Part shown: positions 30,777 through 40,194 of the stretch, in pieces | Layout: each line of letters opens with the position of its first letter | Position numbering within the stretch: position 1 is the stretch's first letter | Assembly: GCA_020536535.1 (NCBI GenBank) | Contig: JAHLWZ010000636.1 | Coordinates: 62,001 to 126,000 of the forward strand | DNA: 64,000 nucleotides | From: Pelomyxa schiedti | Lineage: Eukaryota; Evosea; Pelobiontida; Pelomyxidae | Direction of reading: 5' to 3' | The notes under the pieces: generated by a model | The model's database searches: none | What the model was told of the DNA's origin: nothing | The model's input: the letters and a program-made list of their open reading frames with translations, nothing else | Position numbers and translations under genes: made by a program

Positions 30777-32780
30777 TTACAAGATTGTACAAGGCTCCTC
30801 AGGCTCATATTGCGGTTGGGCTGGGCGCTTGTGGCTCCCAGTACCACCCACACCCCCACTTGATCCCATAACCCCGGGGTGGTGGCTGGTGGTGGGGCGT
30901 TCTGGGAGTTGGTTGTTAGCTTTCTGGTGCTCCTGTTCGTCAATGTGTAGGGCGAGGGCAAAGTCCGCGTCAAGCCTAAGTTTGGTGTGGGATATTCGTT
31001 TTGTTTTTTTTTTTGGTTTTTGTTTTGGTTTTTGGTTGGTTGTTGTTTGTGTTGGGGAAGTTACTGTTGGATGGAGTCATCTTTCAGCTTTGTTGGGGGT
31101 TTTTCTAGAATAGGTGGCGGCTCTGTGTAAGGGTGGAAGCTTCCATCACACAAGACAGTGTCTCCGTCAATCTAAAGAAAATGTGTGTAAAAAAAGTAAG
31201 GTGCCCAGTTATAAATACCGCACTGAACTTCTCCCACACAACAGGTTGGTGTAAAAAGCCGAGGTCAGTAACGAGAAGGTATAGTTCGTTCTTATGCTTC
31301 GTTATCACACTGAAGTGATTTGACCTGATTTGGCATCAGTGGCAATTATCGACATATAACAGATGGTTACCGAAACAGTACGCCAAGTTCCCTTAGGTTT
31401 TTGTTTTTAGGGTACTTTAAGTTGACTGTTTTAAAGACTGGATATGATACCCTTCAACTAGTGCTTTGTGCAACTGTACTAGACCTTCCACTGTAAGTTG
31501 GTTTGAGGTATGTGAAAACCACTTGTCGATAATATAGCCTTGAGTGTATTGGAATTAAAGTATTCCTTTACTGTTATACCTTGTCTCTGGAGCTCTTCTT
31601 CCTGTGGAGTAAGAGATGTTTGAGCCCCTGTTGCCACTCTCTCGTTCAACTGAGTGCAAGCAATAAGACGCTCTTGTGCAGAATTGTACGAAAGTGTTTG
31701 CAGTGCATTGTAGGTATCTCGGTCCTGGAAGTTCCTTTAGAAATTGTTCAAGGGAAGAAAAACTTGCCTGTTTATCGCAGACCCATCCATGGTAAAGATT
31801 TATCTGTATGATGTTAAAAAGGTACACCTCAAAATTGGTCACTGAGGAATCTTATTTAGGGGAAGGGGGAAAAATTATATGTCAAACAAGATAACCGCAC
31901 GTTAACATGCCTGTGCAATGTCAAACGCTAAGTGCCCTGGAGTAAATTCAAAATCCTGTGGTCTTCAAAGAGTCAAATTTTCATAAAAGAACAAAGACAC
32001 GAACCCAGTAAATTTCACATTGACGTCGAGGCCTGCCTGGAGATCCGGCAAAATCTTGAGAGCGTCTTCAACGTTTTTCTTGTGATTTGCTTTAAACGAG
32101 TCAATTACCTCAGGAGTTGCATCTAGCTAAACAGAGAGTGAGTTCCTACAAACCATAATAAAATGGGGAATAAATGTACAGGGATATCAGCAGGTACAGT
32201 TCGGAAATGGTCAGCCAGCATCTCCACCTTGTAATATTTAACCAAACGAAAAAAAGGGGGTGCAAGATACCATTTGATATCCATAAAGGCCCTCCATCCT
32301 GCAAGTCAACTGTTTTCTCAAAAAAAGAACATTACCTATCTCTTAAAATGAGTATCAAGTAAAAGAGGGTAGAAAAAAACACAAAGGGGCAGGCAAGAAT
32401 CCCATAATTCACGCACATATAGCCAGCAGGGGACACGGCCCGTTCCTGTTCTGAATCACAATGCTCGTGTGCATCCCATCATACCAAACCACCTTGCTCG
32501 GGTGCCTCTCGTCAACCCACCCCTCGTGCCCCGGAACCGACGATGCCGCGGGCGACATCATCGACGGGAAGGCGTAGGGAGGCGGCGGCGTGAGCGTGGC
32601 CCCGCTCGAGAACGTGAAGGAAGCAGGAGGGGGAGGAGCCGTGGCGGTAGGGGACGAGAACACAGCAGAGGAAGATGACGAGGCCGTGGCCTCGTGCGCA
32701 GTGGCCGAGGGGACAGGGGTGACAATGATGGGAGCTTCTGTGATGAGGGGCACGACTACATACGACGTGGTGCCGTCCAT
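30777..32780 (-). CDS. MINDY-family deubiquitinase
   Basis: Spliced minus-strand gene, ATG 32780 (MDGTTSYVVVPLIT) to TAA 30777-30779. The start was chosen because the longer frame upstream has no ATG. After ~90 Ser/Ala/Pro-rich residues comes the MINDY catalytic start: SKVVWYDGMHTSIVIQNRNG followed by PCPLLAI, containing the catalytic Cys. Later exons match the domain's second half: LVTDLGFLHQPVVWEKF (near 31250) and a VLCDGSFHPYTEPPP strand. The C-terminal exon, joined by an intron near 31000-31064, gives LDADFALALHIDEQEHQKAN, like the ubiquitin-interacting end of animal MINDY-1, then a Pro/Gly tail. MINDY enzymes are cysteine proteases that trim Lys48-linked ubiquitin chains. Middle exons (31320-32400) are short and were not all resolved. 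Confidence 0.85.
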
Positions 32781-33208
32781 CGAAAAATTTCCAACCAATT
32801 TTGATTGTGAGCTTGTTCTTCGAATGGAAGGCGGGAGAGTCACCCAATTGTGCAAGCCAAAATGGTTTGCTGGCAACACTCACTGAAATTGCGCGCTGCA
32901 CCTTCCTTGATTCCCAAGTCAGGCACTAGGGACCAGAAGGAGCAGCGTGCCCATAATCCTGACTTCCCAGAAGGGGTAGATAAGCGAACAGCCGGAGAAA
33001 AATAAAAATCACCGGCGCAGGGCCAGGCGCATAACGTTTTTGTCATTCGCCTTTTACTAATGAGCAACCGTGCTCCTGGTCGTCAACTAATGCGCTTTGA
33101 TCACGTATTTTTGTGATTGGGAGGGGCTTGTACTCTCCCTTCTTTCAAATCAATAAAAATTGCCGTCCGTCTCTCCGATCGGATAAACCACAGCCAAGAG
33201 GCGTTTCC
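32781..33208. other. Divergent intergenic region, MINDY and propeller gene
   Basis: A 428-bp head-to-head gap that must contain both promoters. The open frame running from MINDY into this gap lacks an ATG upstream of 32780. No repeat or RNA gene was recognised. Confidence 0.45.
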
Positions 33209-34555
33209 ATGAAGCTGACACGTCGACAGCCCCACAATAGCAACGCACCCGACGCCTGCACCGACGCGTTCACGTCGTCCGTCACATGGTGCCTCGCTGC
33301 GCGCGACCAGTTCGTCGCCCTGGTTATGTGCAGCCACGCCCGGTGCGGCCGACGCAGCCCCGCCCGCATACTCACCCCCTCGGCTCTGCGCGACCTCGCC
33401 AACGATTGGATTATGAACCGCCACGCCTCGTTCGGCTTCAGCCTGCTCCTCCAAAACCCAGTCGGCGCGCCGCACCAACCACCACCACCACCACCACCAC
33501 CACCATACAACACCACCAGCAGCAACGCCAACAACGAAGCCGACTACGACAACACCAACGACTCCACCCTCCACTGCGTCTCGTTCACGACGTCGTGCAC
33601 CGGCGGCGTCGTCGAGCCCATGGGGACCGTCTGCCGCAACGGCCGCATCGTCGGCTGGGCCGACACCGACACCGCGCTGGTGCTTGTCTCGGGCCCCAGG
33701 TCGCTGGACCTCGTGCCAGTCCTTGGGCGGCTCTCCGGGGCTCCGTCCCGGGGCAGCGCGTCGACGTTGGAGGCGTCGGAGAGTGTCGGACGAACGCAGA
33801 CCTTTGCGTGCAACCGCAAGTGGGTAGTGTACGACGAGAGCCCGGAGAGGCTGGCTATATGGCAGGTGGACCGGCCTGGAAAGCCCCCGGTCGAAATCCC
33901 GTTGACCAAGTTCGTGCTGTTGCATCTGGAGCAGACTTTGCTGAAATTCACGCGGTCCATGGAGAACGGGCAGAATGTTACTATTCTTGCAAGTGCGAGT
34001 GATAGTGCATGCACTAGTGCAAGTAATAACAGCAACAGAGTGGTGGGGACTGATGATGAGCTCACTTTTGTGATGTATTGCGTGGACCGGACCTACATGA
34101 TACTAATAGATGTGGCTACCACCTACGCAACGAAAGATCTGGTCACTTTGTATGAGTTGGAACACCCAAGTGACTTTCACTCGACCGACTTCCTGCTTAC
34201 AAGTGGATGTGAATTGATGGCCCTGATATCAGAAGGCACTGAGGAGTTTGTATTACACAATGTATTCACCGGCAAGAAAATTCTCATACCTGGTAACCCT
34301 TCCAATGCCTTCACACTGGGAGACTCCCAGTACGCAACAAGGTCATGGGCTGATGTTGGTGTGCACAGAATTTACAGTGTAGATGACCCACAAACATGCA
34401 TGTTCACAGTGCCGGCACCATGCCTTGTGTACAGCAAGGACCTCATCATCATTAGGAAAGGGGCTCACAAGTGGGAGATTCTGGATGCCACAAGCGGAAC
34501 TATACTTATACAGACATCCCTTGATCTCTCTGGGATAAACCACCAAGCGTTCTAG
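33209..34555 (+). CDS. Unrecognised beta-propeller-like protein, single exon
   Basis: One frame from ATG 33209 to TAG 34553-34555, about 448 residues. I do not recognise the family. An N-terminal segment (residues ~25-75) reads AARDQFVALVMCSHARCGRR then SPARILTPSALRDLANDWIM, a compact helical module that looks like a conserved family signature. A Pro run and Asn/Thr-rich linker follow (33480-33560, CCA repeats). The C-terminal ~320 residues have repeated short hydrophobic strands separated by turns (RKWVVYDESPERLAIWQVD, FVMYCVDRTYMILIDVATTY, CELMALISEGTEEFVLHNVF), suggesting a beta-propeller without canonical WD dipeptides. No signal peptide or membrane segment. The first 700 bp are GC-rich and give a long Arg-rich antisense shadow frame. 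It may belong to a lineage-expanded family. Confidence 0.75.
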   Translation: MKLTRRQPHNSNAPDACTDAFTSSVTWCLAARDQFVALVMCSHARCGRRSPARILTPSALRDLANDWIMNRHASFGFSLLLQNPVGAPHQPPPPPPPPPYNTTSSNANNEADYDNTNDSTLHCVSFTTSCTGGVVEPMGTVCRNGRIVGWADTDTALVLVSGPRSLDLVPVLGRLSGAPSRGSASTLEASESVGRTQTFACNRKWVVYDESPERLAIWQVDRPGKPPVEIPLTKFVLLHLEQTLLKFTRSMENGQNVTILASASDSACTSASNNSNRVVGTDDELTFVMYCVDRTYMILIDVATTYATKDLVTLYELEHPSDFHSTDFLLTSGCELMALISEGTEEFVLHNVFTGKKILIPGNPSNAFTLGDSQYATRSWADVGVHRIYSVDDPQTCMFTVPAPCLVYSKDLIIIRKGAHKWEILDATSGTILIQTSLDLSGINHQAF

Positions 34556-34903
34556 CTGGCTCTTGAAAGGTTCAATTGAACACTGCTGGGTTAAATTTTT
34601 GATGACTGTGTTTTTGTGTGGCTCCTTTTTATGGAGGCTAACTCAACAAGAGTAGAATAATGATGGGGAAGGGTGTTTTGTGGAGAGGCAAGATGAGCCC
34701 ATTGAGTACACAATGGAACTTGTCATCCTTCCCCAACGCGACACAAAGAGCCCAATCCAGCCTGAGGCGAGTGTTTTGCTGCTGTAGAGCCAGTCCAACC
34801 TCTCCCGCCTTTGGCCAAATCCAGTGTCTCTTGCACCACACTCTCACCCCCAACCAAGTCGAAAAAAAAAAATTTATCTTTCGCCAGCAGCGGCGAATTA
34901 TTT
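34556..34903. other. Intergenic, propeller gene to LisH gene
   Basis: A 348-bp gap between two + strand genes, with an A-tract at 34862-34871 just upstream of the next ATG. Nothing else was recognised. Confidence 0.45.
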
Positions 34904-37030
34904 ATGAGTGGTGCGGCACCACCTACGGCGAGCGACGGCAACTGCGGGGAGGGGAAGGCGGGCGATGGCGTAGGGGCCGGCGGGGCGGACGAGGAGGTAC
35001 CGCGGGACGACGTTTTGCTCGTGGTAGCGCAGTTTCTGAGGGAGACCGGGCTGGTCGACACGTTGCAGGCCATGGCCCGCGAGTGCGAGGCCAAGTTGCA
35101 CCCGCCCCCGCAAGTCGATGTTCTCTCTCCCGTGTGTAGCAACTTATTTTTTTTTTTTTTTTTTCTCCCTCTGTTGGCAACGGTTTTTTTTTGTGGAACT
35201 CACGGTAGTAAGGGCACAGGGTGTGGGTGAACAGCCAAAGAGGCTTGCGGCGTTGTTGTGGGAGTATATCACGCTGAAGCACACGCAACAGATTCGCAGC
35301 ACGTTTGTGCGGTCGCACTCTTTGTCACAGCACTTTCCATCGCTGATGAACCGGCTTACGAATCTCCTTGACGACTACAGCACTTGGGTGTCGGCGCACC
35401 TCCAACCAACCGGTGAAACTGAACTTTGCCAAAACTGTGTGCTACCAGGAACAAATTTTGGAGAAGCAAGTCTCCAGTCTAATGCAATACCATTTGCACC
35501 TCAATCAGCCAACGCACCTTATGCATATAAGATTCCTACGAGGATAAACACAGAAACTCAGCCAATAAATGTGAACCAACAAACACAAATCCACAACATG
35601 GAATCACAACCAATTCCAAATCTCCAAAATCAGGAAAACCCACCACAAACTCACCGAATAAGAAAGTCCACTCCTCAATTCCATCAGCCAGCCCCCAAAC
35701 GAAATGCTACAAGGAATGCACATAAAGCCTGTACAGTAGTACCCATTTCCACACAGAAAGAGCAGCCACATGACAATTACCAACCCCCTCAGACCCCACC
35801 ACAACAATTCCGACCCTCAGTTGTCTCTCCAACTGCCACACTATCAGGTCGAAGACGAAAGAGCACCCCCACAAGATTAATTGGATCACCACAGAAACCC
35901 CTCCCTCAGGTTTGAGACCATTCACTTTTTTTTGCATTCCTTAACTTTGTTTTTTGGAACTCTTTAGCTCTTCTTTGCAGCCGATAATACTTCTGCATCT
36001 TCATTTCCCAAGAATGACACACAAGCTATTGAACTGCCGTCTTTACCATCGCATCAAGCGCCACCAATAGATGTCCCCCCTGCGAACACAACAACAAATG
36101 CACTTCCAATACAAGGGCTTTTAGAAAATCCAATGCTGCAAGAGAGACTTGCAGAACACATAAATACACATCTGCACCCTCTCCCAATTTCTCCACCACT
36201 GTGTGATGCACCACTTTTACTTGAAGATGTATCTCCTCCATTTCCTTAGTCACTTCTAACTTTCACTTTCTTAGTCAATACAAGGAATATTTGAGAGCAT
36301 ACAGAATGACCCCTTTTTTGAAGCCTTCAATTTGGAAAGCCCACCTGCAACTCCGTTGTTCTATTTACAACAACAACCCATTCCTTCTGCTATCACAGAC
36401 CAATCCATGTTGCCCACACGCTTGGCTGATCCACAGCAACAAGCTCCAGCCGCCCCACACCCTCCGCTTCCACCAAATCAAATTCAAACACAAGTTCTCC
36501 AATCCACAACCCAGCAAGCACAACCGCAAGTGGATCCACAGTCCCAACAGCAAATGCAATTACCACTGCCGACACAGGTGCACTCACAGCCTCAGTCACA
36601 AATACCAGTGCAGTTCCAACCCCAAATCCCACCAGATACAATGATGGTTCAACAGACAATGCCACCCCAAATGCAGTATTACGAGCCACAACGGCGACTA
36701 CAACAACAAGGGGTAATGCCACCCACCTCCAACTCAATAGTGCCAGTGACATATCAATACGTCCCACAAGCCCAAATACCACCACTCCCAACACCACCAC
36801 TACCACTACCACAACAACAACAACCGCTGAAATGCTCCACTCCCCACCAACAAACTGCAGTGAGCTCCAACCAAATAATAACAACACACACAAACAACAC
36901 CAGAAGCCGTAAGAGGGCAACCCAGACTCACAACATCACAAACGCCACAACAAATCCCAGTGCACCTTCACCCCAAGCTGGACACTACCAAAAAATGGAA
37001 GAATTCCTAGACACTCTCCACTATGAGTAG
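34904..37030 (+). CDS. LisH-domain protein with long Gln/Pro-rich tail
   Basis: Spliced gene from ATG 34904 to TAG 37028-37030. After ~28 Gly/Ala residues, VPRDDVLLVVAQFLRETGLV and DTLQAMARECEAKLH form a LisH (dimerisation) motif. An intron with T-tracts (about 35113-35215) follows. The next exon has a helical stretch QPKRLAALLWEYITLKHTQQ and SLMNRLTNLLDDYSTWVSAH. The remaining ~450 residues are low-complexity, rich in Gln, Pro, Asn and Thr, with a basic SGRRRKSTPTRLIGS patch and RSRKRATQTH near the end. The final MEEFLDTLHYE is acidic-hydrophobic, like a short activation or docking motif. LisH plus Gln/Pro-rich tails occur in transcription coactivators and ubiquitin-ligase scaffolds; a nuclear regulator is a guess. 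Introns near 35911-35967 and 36230-36272 separate the tail exons. Confidence 0.7.
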
Positions 37031-37191
37031 TCTGAAACAAAACGCAAACTGACGGAAATAGAACTTTAGACCATCAACGCCTTTGTTCATTCCTTTAAAC
37101 TGAACTCTTTTTCCCAAACCACGCACCTTGGGGCAACATTCCTGTTTTGCTGTTAAGGCTCAGAAGCGAAACCGAGGGTTCGTTATTGAGC

Positions 37192-38954
37192 ATGCCCTAT
37201 CCGGCTCTTAATGTGCTGGTTTGACAGGTGACATGTGACACTAGTTCGCGGACAAATGCCTTTATAGACCACTACGCACAGATCTTAACGAGAGGTATTT
37301 TTTGTTGGCGTTTCAGGCCTGCAAAGTCAGGAGATAGTAGAGTTCCGCATGTCGATACTGGAAGTACGTACAATCTTTATTCTGTATTACTTTACACTAC
37401 AGTGTTTTTCACTACTGTAGTTTATGCCGCATCATCTTGGTCTGTGGACCGTGCCGTGCCTTTTCGAGATTGAGAGCAAGGGCGATACCGCGTTACCGCA
37501 AACCGAAATTCGAAGACGGGTAATTGCGGCTTTGTCAGCTATCTGTGCTCGACACCCCTTTTTACGGGCTCGGTTTGGGCCACCCAGTGACAGGTTTGTT
37601 TTGTTGCTATTTGATGCTTTTGAGATTATTTATGCGGACCAAGATATCTTAAGATTCCACCTTCGATTTCAGATTACGAACTCCCTGTGTCTTTCGGTGA
37701 TTTAGGCTCTTCCTCAGAAGCCCAACAATTACTACTGGCTCACGCAAAGTAGCCTTGTGTTGTTGCCTATGAAGTTACTCACAAAAATCCGAAGTGAGGA
37801 TTTGGGGCAAAGGACTTGGAAGTGTATAGTCAGTACCTGCAAGGATTCCAAGGCTATTTTCTTGAATTTCCTTTTTTCTCACAGCATCATCGTGCGCTGT
37901 TATTTCTTAATCCCCTTTTAATTTTATTTTATCAAGGATGGTGTATCACTTGCCCATTTGTGCAGAGACATTTTACAAGCACTGAATGGGGAAACTCTTA
38001 CCCCACTCCCCATTCCTCAACCTCATGAATGCAGACACGCCGGTGTGACTCAGCAGATAGAAGAGAAATATATAGGACACTGATTTCCATTTGAGGTTCA
38101 TCATTCTTGGAGCCTGAAAATTGGGATGCCTTTGACACAAAATATCTGCCCATTATCGAACGCAATCGTACACTCGTGAAAACCACTACATCAGCCTTCA
38201 AATTCTCAGTTGCTGAAACGACAGCAGTTGTGAAGGTATGTTGCCTGACTCGTGTTTTTGTAATCCTTTCTCCCAGGCCTGCAAGTTGAATTCTACCACT
38301 GTTCCTTGCCTTTTTATGGCAGCTGAAACCCTCGCACTGGGATGCCCACTCACAGTAACTGGATGTATCCCAGTCAACCTACGTTCACCTGATGACATGG
38401 GGCTTTCGTTTACCGTGTCACATATCATGATACCACCCTTCCGACCAGCTATCCCAACCTCATCCACTGCAGAGGCGCAAACCGCCTGTTTATGGGAACT
38501 CTCACGTCAGTGGCACACCGCGATGACACTAGCACATCAAGCACAATCTGTACCAGGTGGCCGAATCCATCAGCACTCAAGTGAGATATTTTTGGGTCGT
38601 GACTACACGCCAATGGTTGACCTGAACCCCAAATCTCTGAACGTAATGGTAATAGACCACTCAATCAATAACAAGTCAGTTCCTTCTAACAACACTTCTG
38701 CTCAGATTTCTAGCATGGGAGATGCAGGCACAAAGTTCGGGATTGACGAAGCCGGAGCCAGTCCAAGGAGCCTCTTCCGTGTCTCCAGTTTACTCAACAC
38801 TGGTGGGAAGAACTTCGTACCACGCGATCCTATCATGTACTGTGGGACACTCTCAGGCTCCTTACAGTTTAGTATCGTGGTCTTCACACACCTTCAGGAA
38901 ATTGCAGATACCTTGGCCCAATCCATTAAGAGGCTTGCAATTTCTGCCATTTAA
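37192..38954 (+). CDS. Stand-alone condensation-fold acyltransferase
   Basis: Spliced gene ending at TAA 38952-38954; the 5' end is uncertain (ATG 37192 is a candidate, ATG 37424 another). Exons read LQSQEIVEFRMSILE, FMPHHLGLWTVPCLFEIES, then RRRVIAALSAICARHPFLRA and RFGPPSD, the typical start of a condensation/wax-synthase-like domain. Joining exons around 37878-37937 gives SHSIIDGVSLAHLCRDILQA, which fits the HHxxxDG active site with the second, catalytic His kept and the first His replaced by Ser. The C-terminal exon has LGCPLTVTGCIPVNLRSPDD and later a FSIVVFTHLQEIADTLAQSI helix. Such enzymes transfer acyl groups between CoA or carrier esters and alcohols or amines. No adenylation or carrier domain adjoins it, so it is not part of a peptide synthetase in this window. 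Confidence 0.65.
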
Positions 38955-39509
38955 TATGTTTGTATTCAAAAATCTCTAAAATTAGCTATTTTTTTATGTT
39001 TTTTTATGTCCATGCACCAGTGCCAACGAAGTGAGAACAGACCAGAACTGATCGAAAACCGTCTCACAAAAAATTTCTTTGAGCCGGTGGTCGCGCTACA
39101 GTGCATCAATGTTTTTTGAGGAGACTTCGAAGAAAATTGTTGTGCCGGTCCCTCGAGGCGCCCCGCCCCCGGGATACCCAGGAAACGGAGCACCAATTTC
39201 GAGGTAAAGTTAACAGCTTTATGCAATAACCATTATGCGATACCCCCTGGGGTTTCGGGGGCAGCAGGAATCGAACCTGCAACATGAATTTGAGGGTGGA
39301 CGACACAAGCAGCACCGTAGCTTGTTTTTATTTTTATTGTAGCATCGGCAAAATTGACCCGGCAAACAGGCATCATCAACAAATTTTTTTTTGGTGAGTG
39401 CGCATTGTGGGAGGATCTTGAAAAGCGGTTGGAAAGTTCGATCCATTTCTCCTTGAACTTTGCTTTCGCCAAACGAGTTTGATTTTAAAAAAAAAAACAA
39501 AGTCGGAAG
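38955..39509. other. Intergenic 555 bp containing the permuted tRNA candidate
   Basis: Gap between two + strand genes. It contains the tRNA-like minus-strand structure at 39205-39285, a GC-rich segment at 39145-39175 and A/T runs. No protein-coding exon was recognised. Confidence 0.5.
39205..39285 (-). tRNA. Candidate circularly permuted tRNA-Asn (GUU)
   Basis: Read on the minus strand, the 3' half of a tRNA (39285 to 39256) comes before the 5' half (39247 to 39205), with an 8-nt linker between (39255 to 39248). The 3' half has variable loop ATGTT, T arm GCAGG-TTCGATT-CCTGC, acceptor strand TGCCCCC and discriminator G. The 5' half has acceptor strand GGGGGTA, TC, a D arm GCATAATGGTTATTGC, A26 and anticodon arm TAAAG-CTGTTAA-CTTTA. 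The acceptor pairs over 7 bp with one G-U, the anticodon stem over 5 bp and the T stem over 5 bp. The loop carries U33 and anticodon GTT. Swapped together the halves give 43 + 30 = 73 nt, exactly canonical numbering, and G73 is the usual discriminator of tRNA-Asn. A TTTT lies downstream at 39136-39133. In normal order no T arm follows the 5' half. Confidence 0.7.
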
Positions 39510-40138
39510 ATGCAACGCCTTGTAGTTTTTGTTGCGTTTGTGGTTGTTGTCGTTCATGCAGCACTTCCAGATTGTCCAGTTCACCTCTCTGCCAGTACGA
39601 TCTTTTCCTTTTCGCTCAAAACTCTTACCATCTAAAACCGTCAGCACTTACAAACCAATTGTCGGAGCAACTGAGTATTTCAGGCTATACCTTGACTGAC
39701 GGAAAATGGGAGTCCGCCCCTGCAACTGTAAAAACTCCTTACATCTTCTATAAACTTGTGTTTTACCAAATCAACACAATACAGACTGTGTCTCCTTACT
39801 CTGACACAACTTGGGCAGCAACTGACCTTTGTGTTGGCGTTGAAGGGAGGTAATCTGCTATATGACTCTGAAATTCTATCATCGAATGTGCTAATTTTTT
39901 TGCATGTAGTGTGACTTACAAAATCGGAACCACTGGCTACTCAATGTATCGCCCATTCCGTAATATCTTTGTTTCTCAAAATTAACGACGGTGCAGCGTA
40001 TGCAAGTTTGACTTACCAGAAATTGGGTACAACACATGCAGTGTCTTGATAAACCCAGTAGGGTCAAATTACACAGCCACATACAGCGGTTGTGATAGCT
40101 ATAAGGCAAACATTCTCTTTGTCCTGAGTGACTACTAG
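39510..40138 (+). CDS. Small secreted protein of unknown function
   Basis: Spliced gene from ATG 39510 to TAG 40136-40138. MQRLVVFVAFVVVVVHAALP is a clear signal peptide. The mature part has scattered Cys, many Thr/Tyr and strands such as SISGYTLTDGKWESAPATVK and FYKLVFYQINTIQTVSPYSD. The last exon (RVCKFDLPEIGYNTCSVLIN and following residues) ends CDSYKANILFVLSDY. No family was recognised; the pattern suggests a small disulphide-bonded extracellular beta fold. The joins near 39597 and 39958-40000 could not be fixed with certainty. It converges on the RasGEF gene with a 56-bp gap. Confidence 0.6.
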
Positions 40139-40194
40139 TACAAGAAGTAAACAAAGAAAACAACAATAAACGGTTTATTTTATTTTTCTTATAT

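Noticed and set aside
33101-33925. 274-codon minus-strand frame
   Set aside because: Shadow of the GC-rich part of the propeller-like gene; the + frame has structured protein features to its end.
37192-38954. Part of a peptide-synthetase cluster
   Set aside because: No adenylation, carrier or thioesterase domain is encoded nearby; neighbours are a LisH protein and a small secreted protein.
39133-39247. A conventional tRNA reading 5' to 3' from the GGGGGTA acceptor strand
   Set aside because: No T-loop consensus, T stem or matching 3' acceptor strand follows the anticodon arm downstream; these lie upstream instead.
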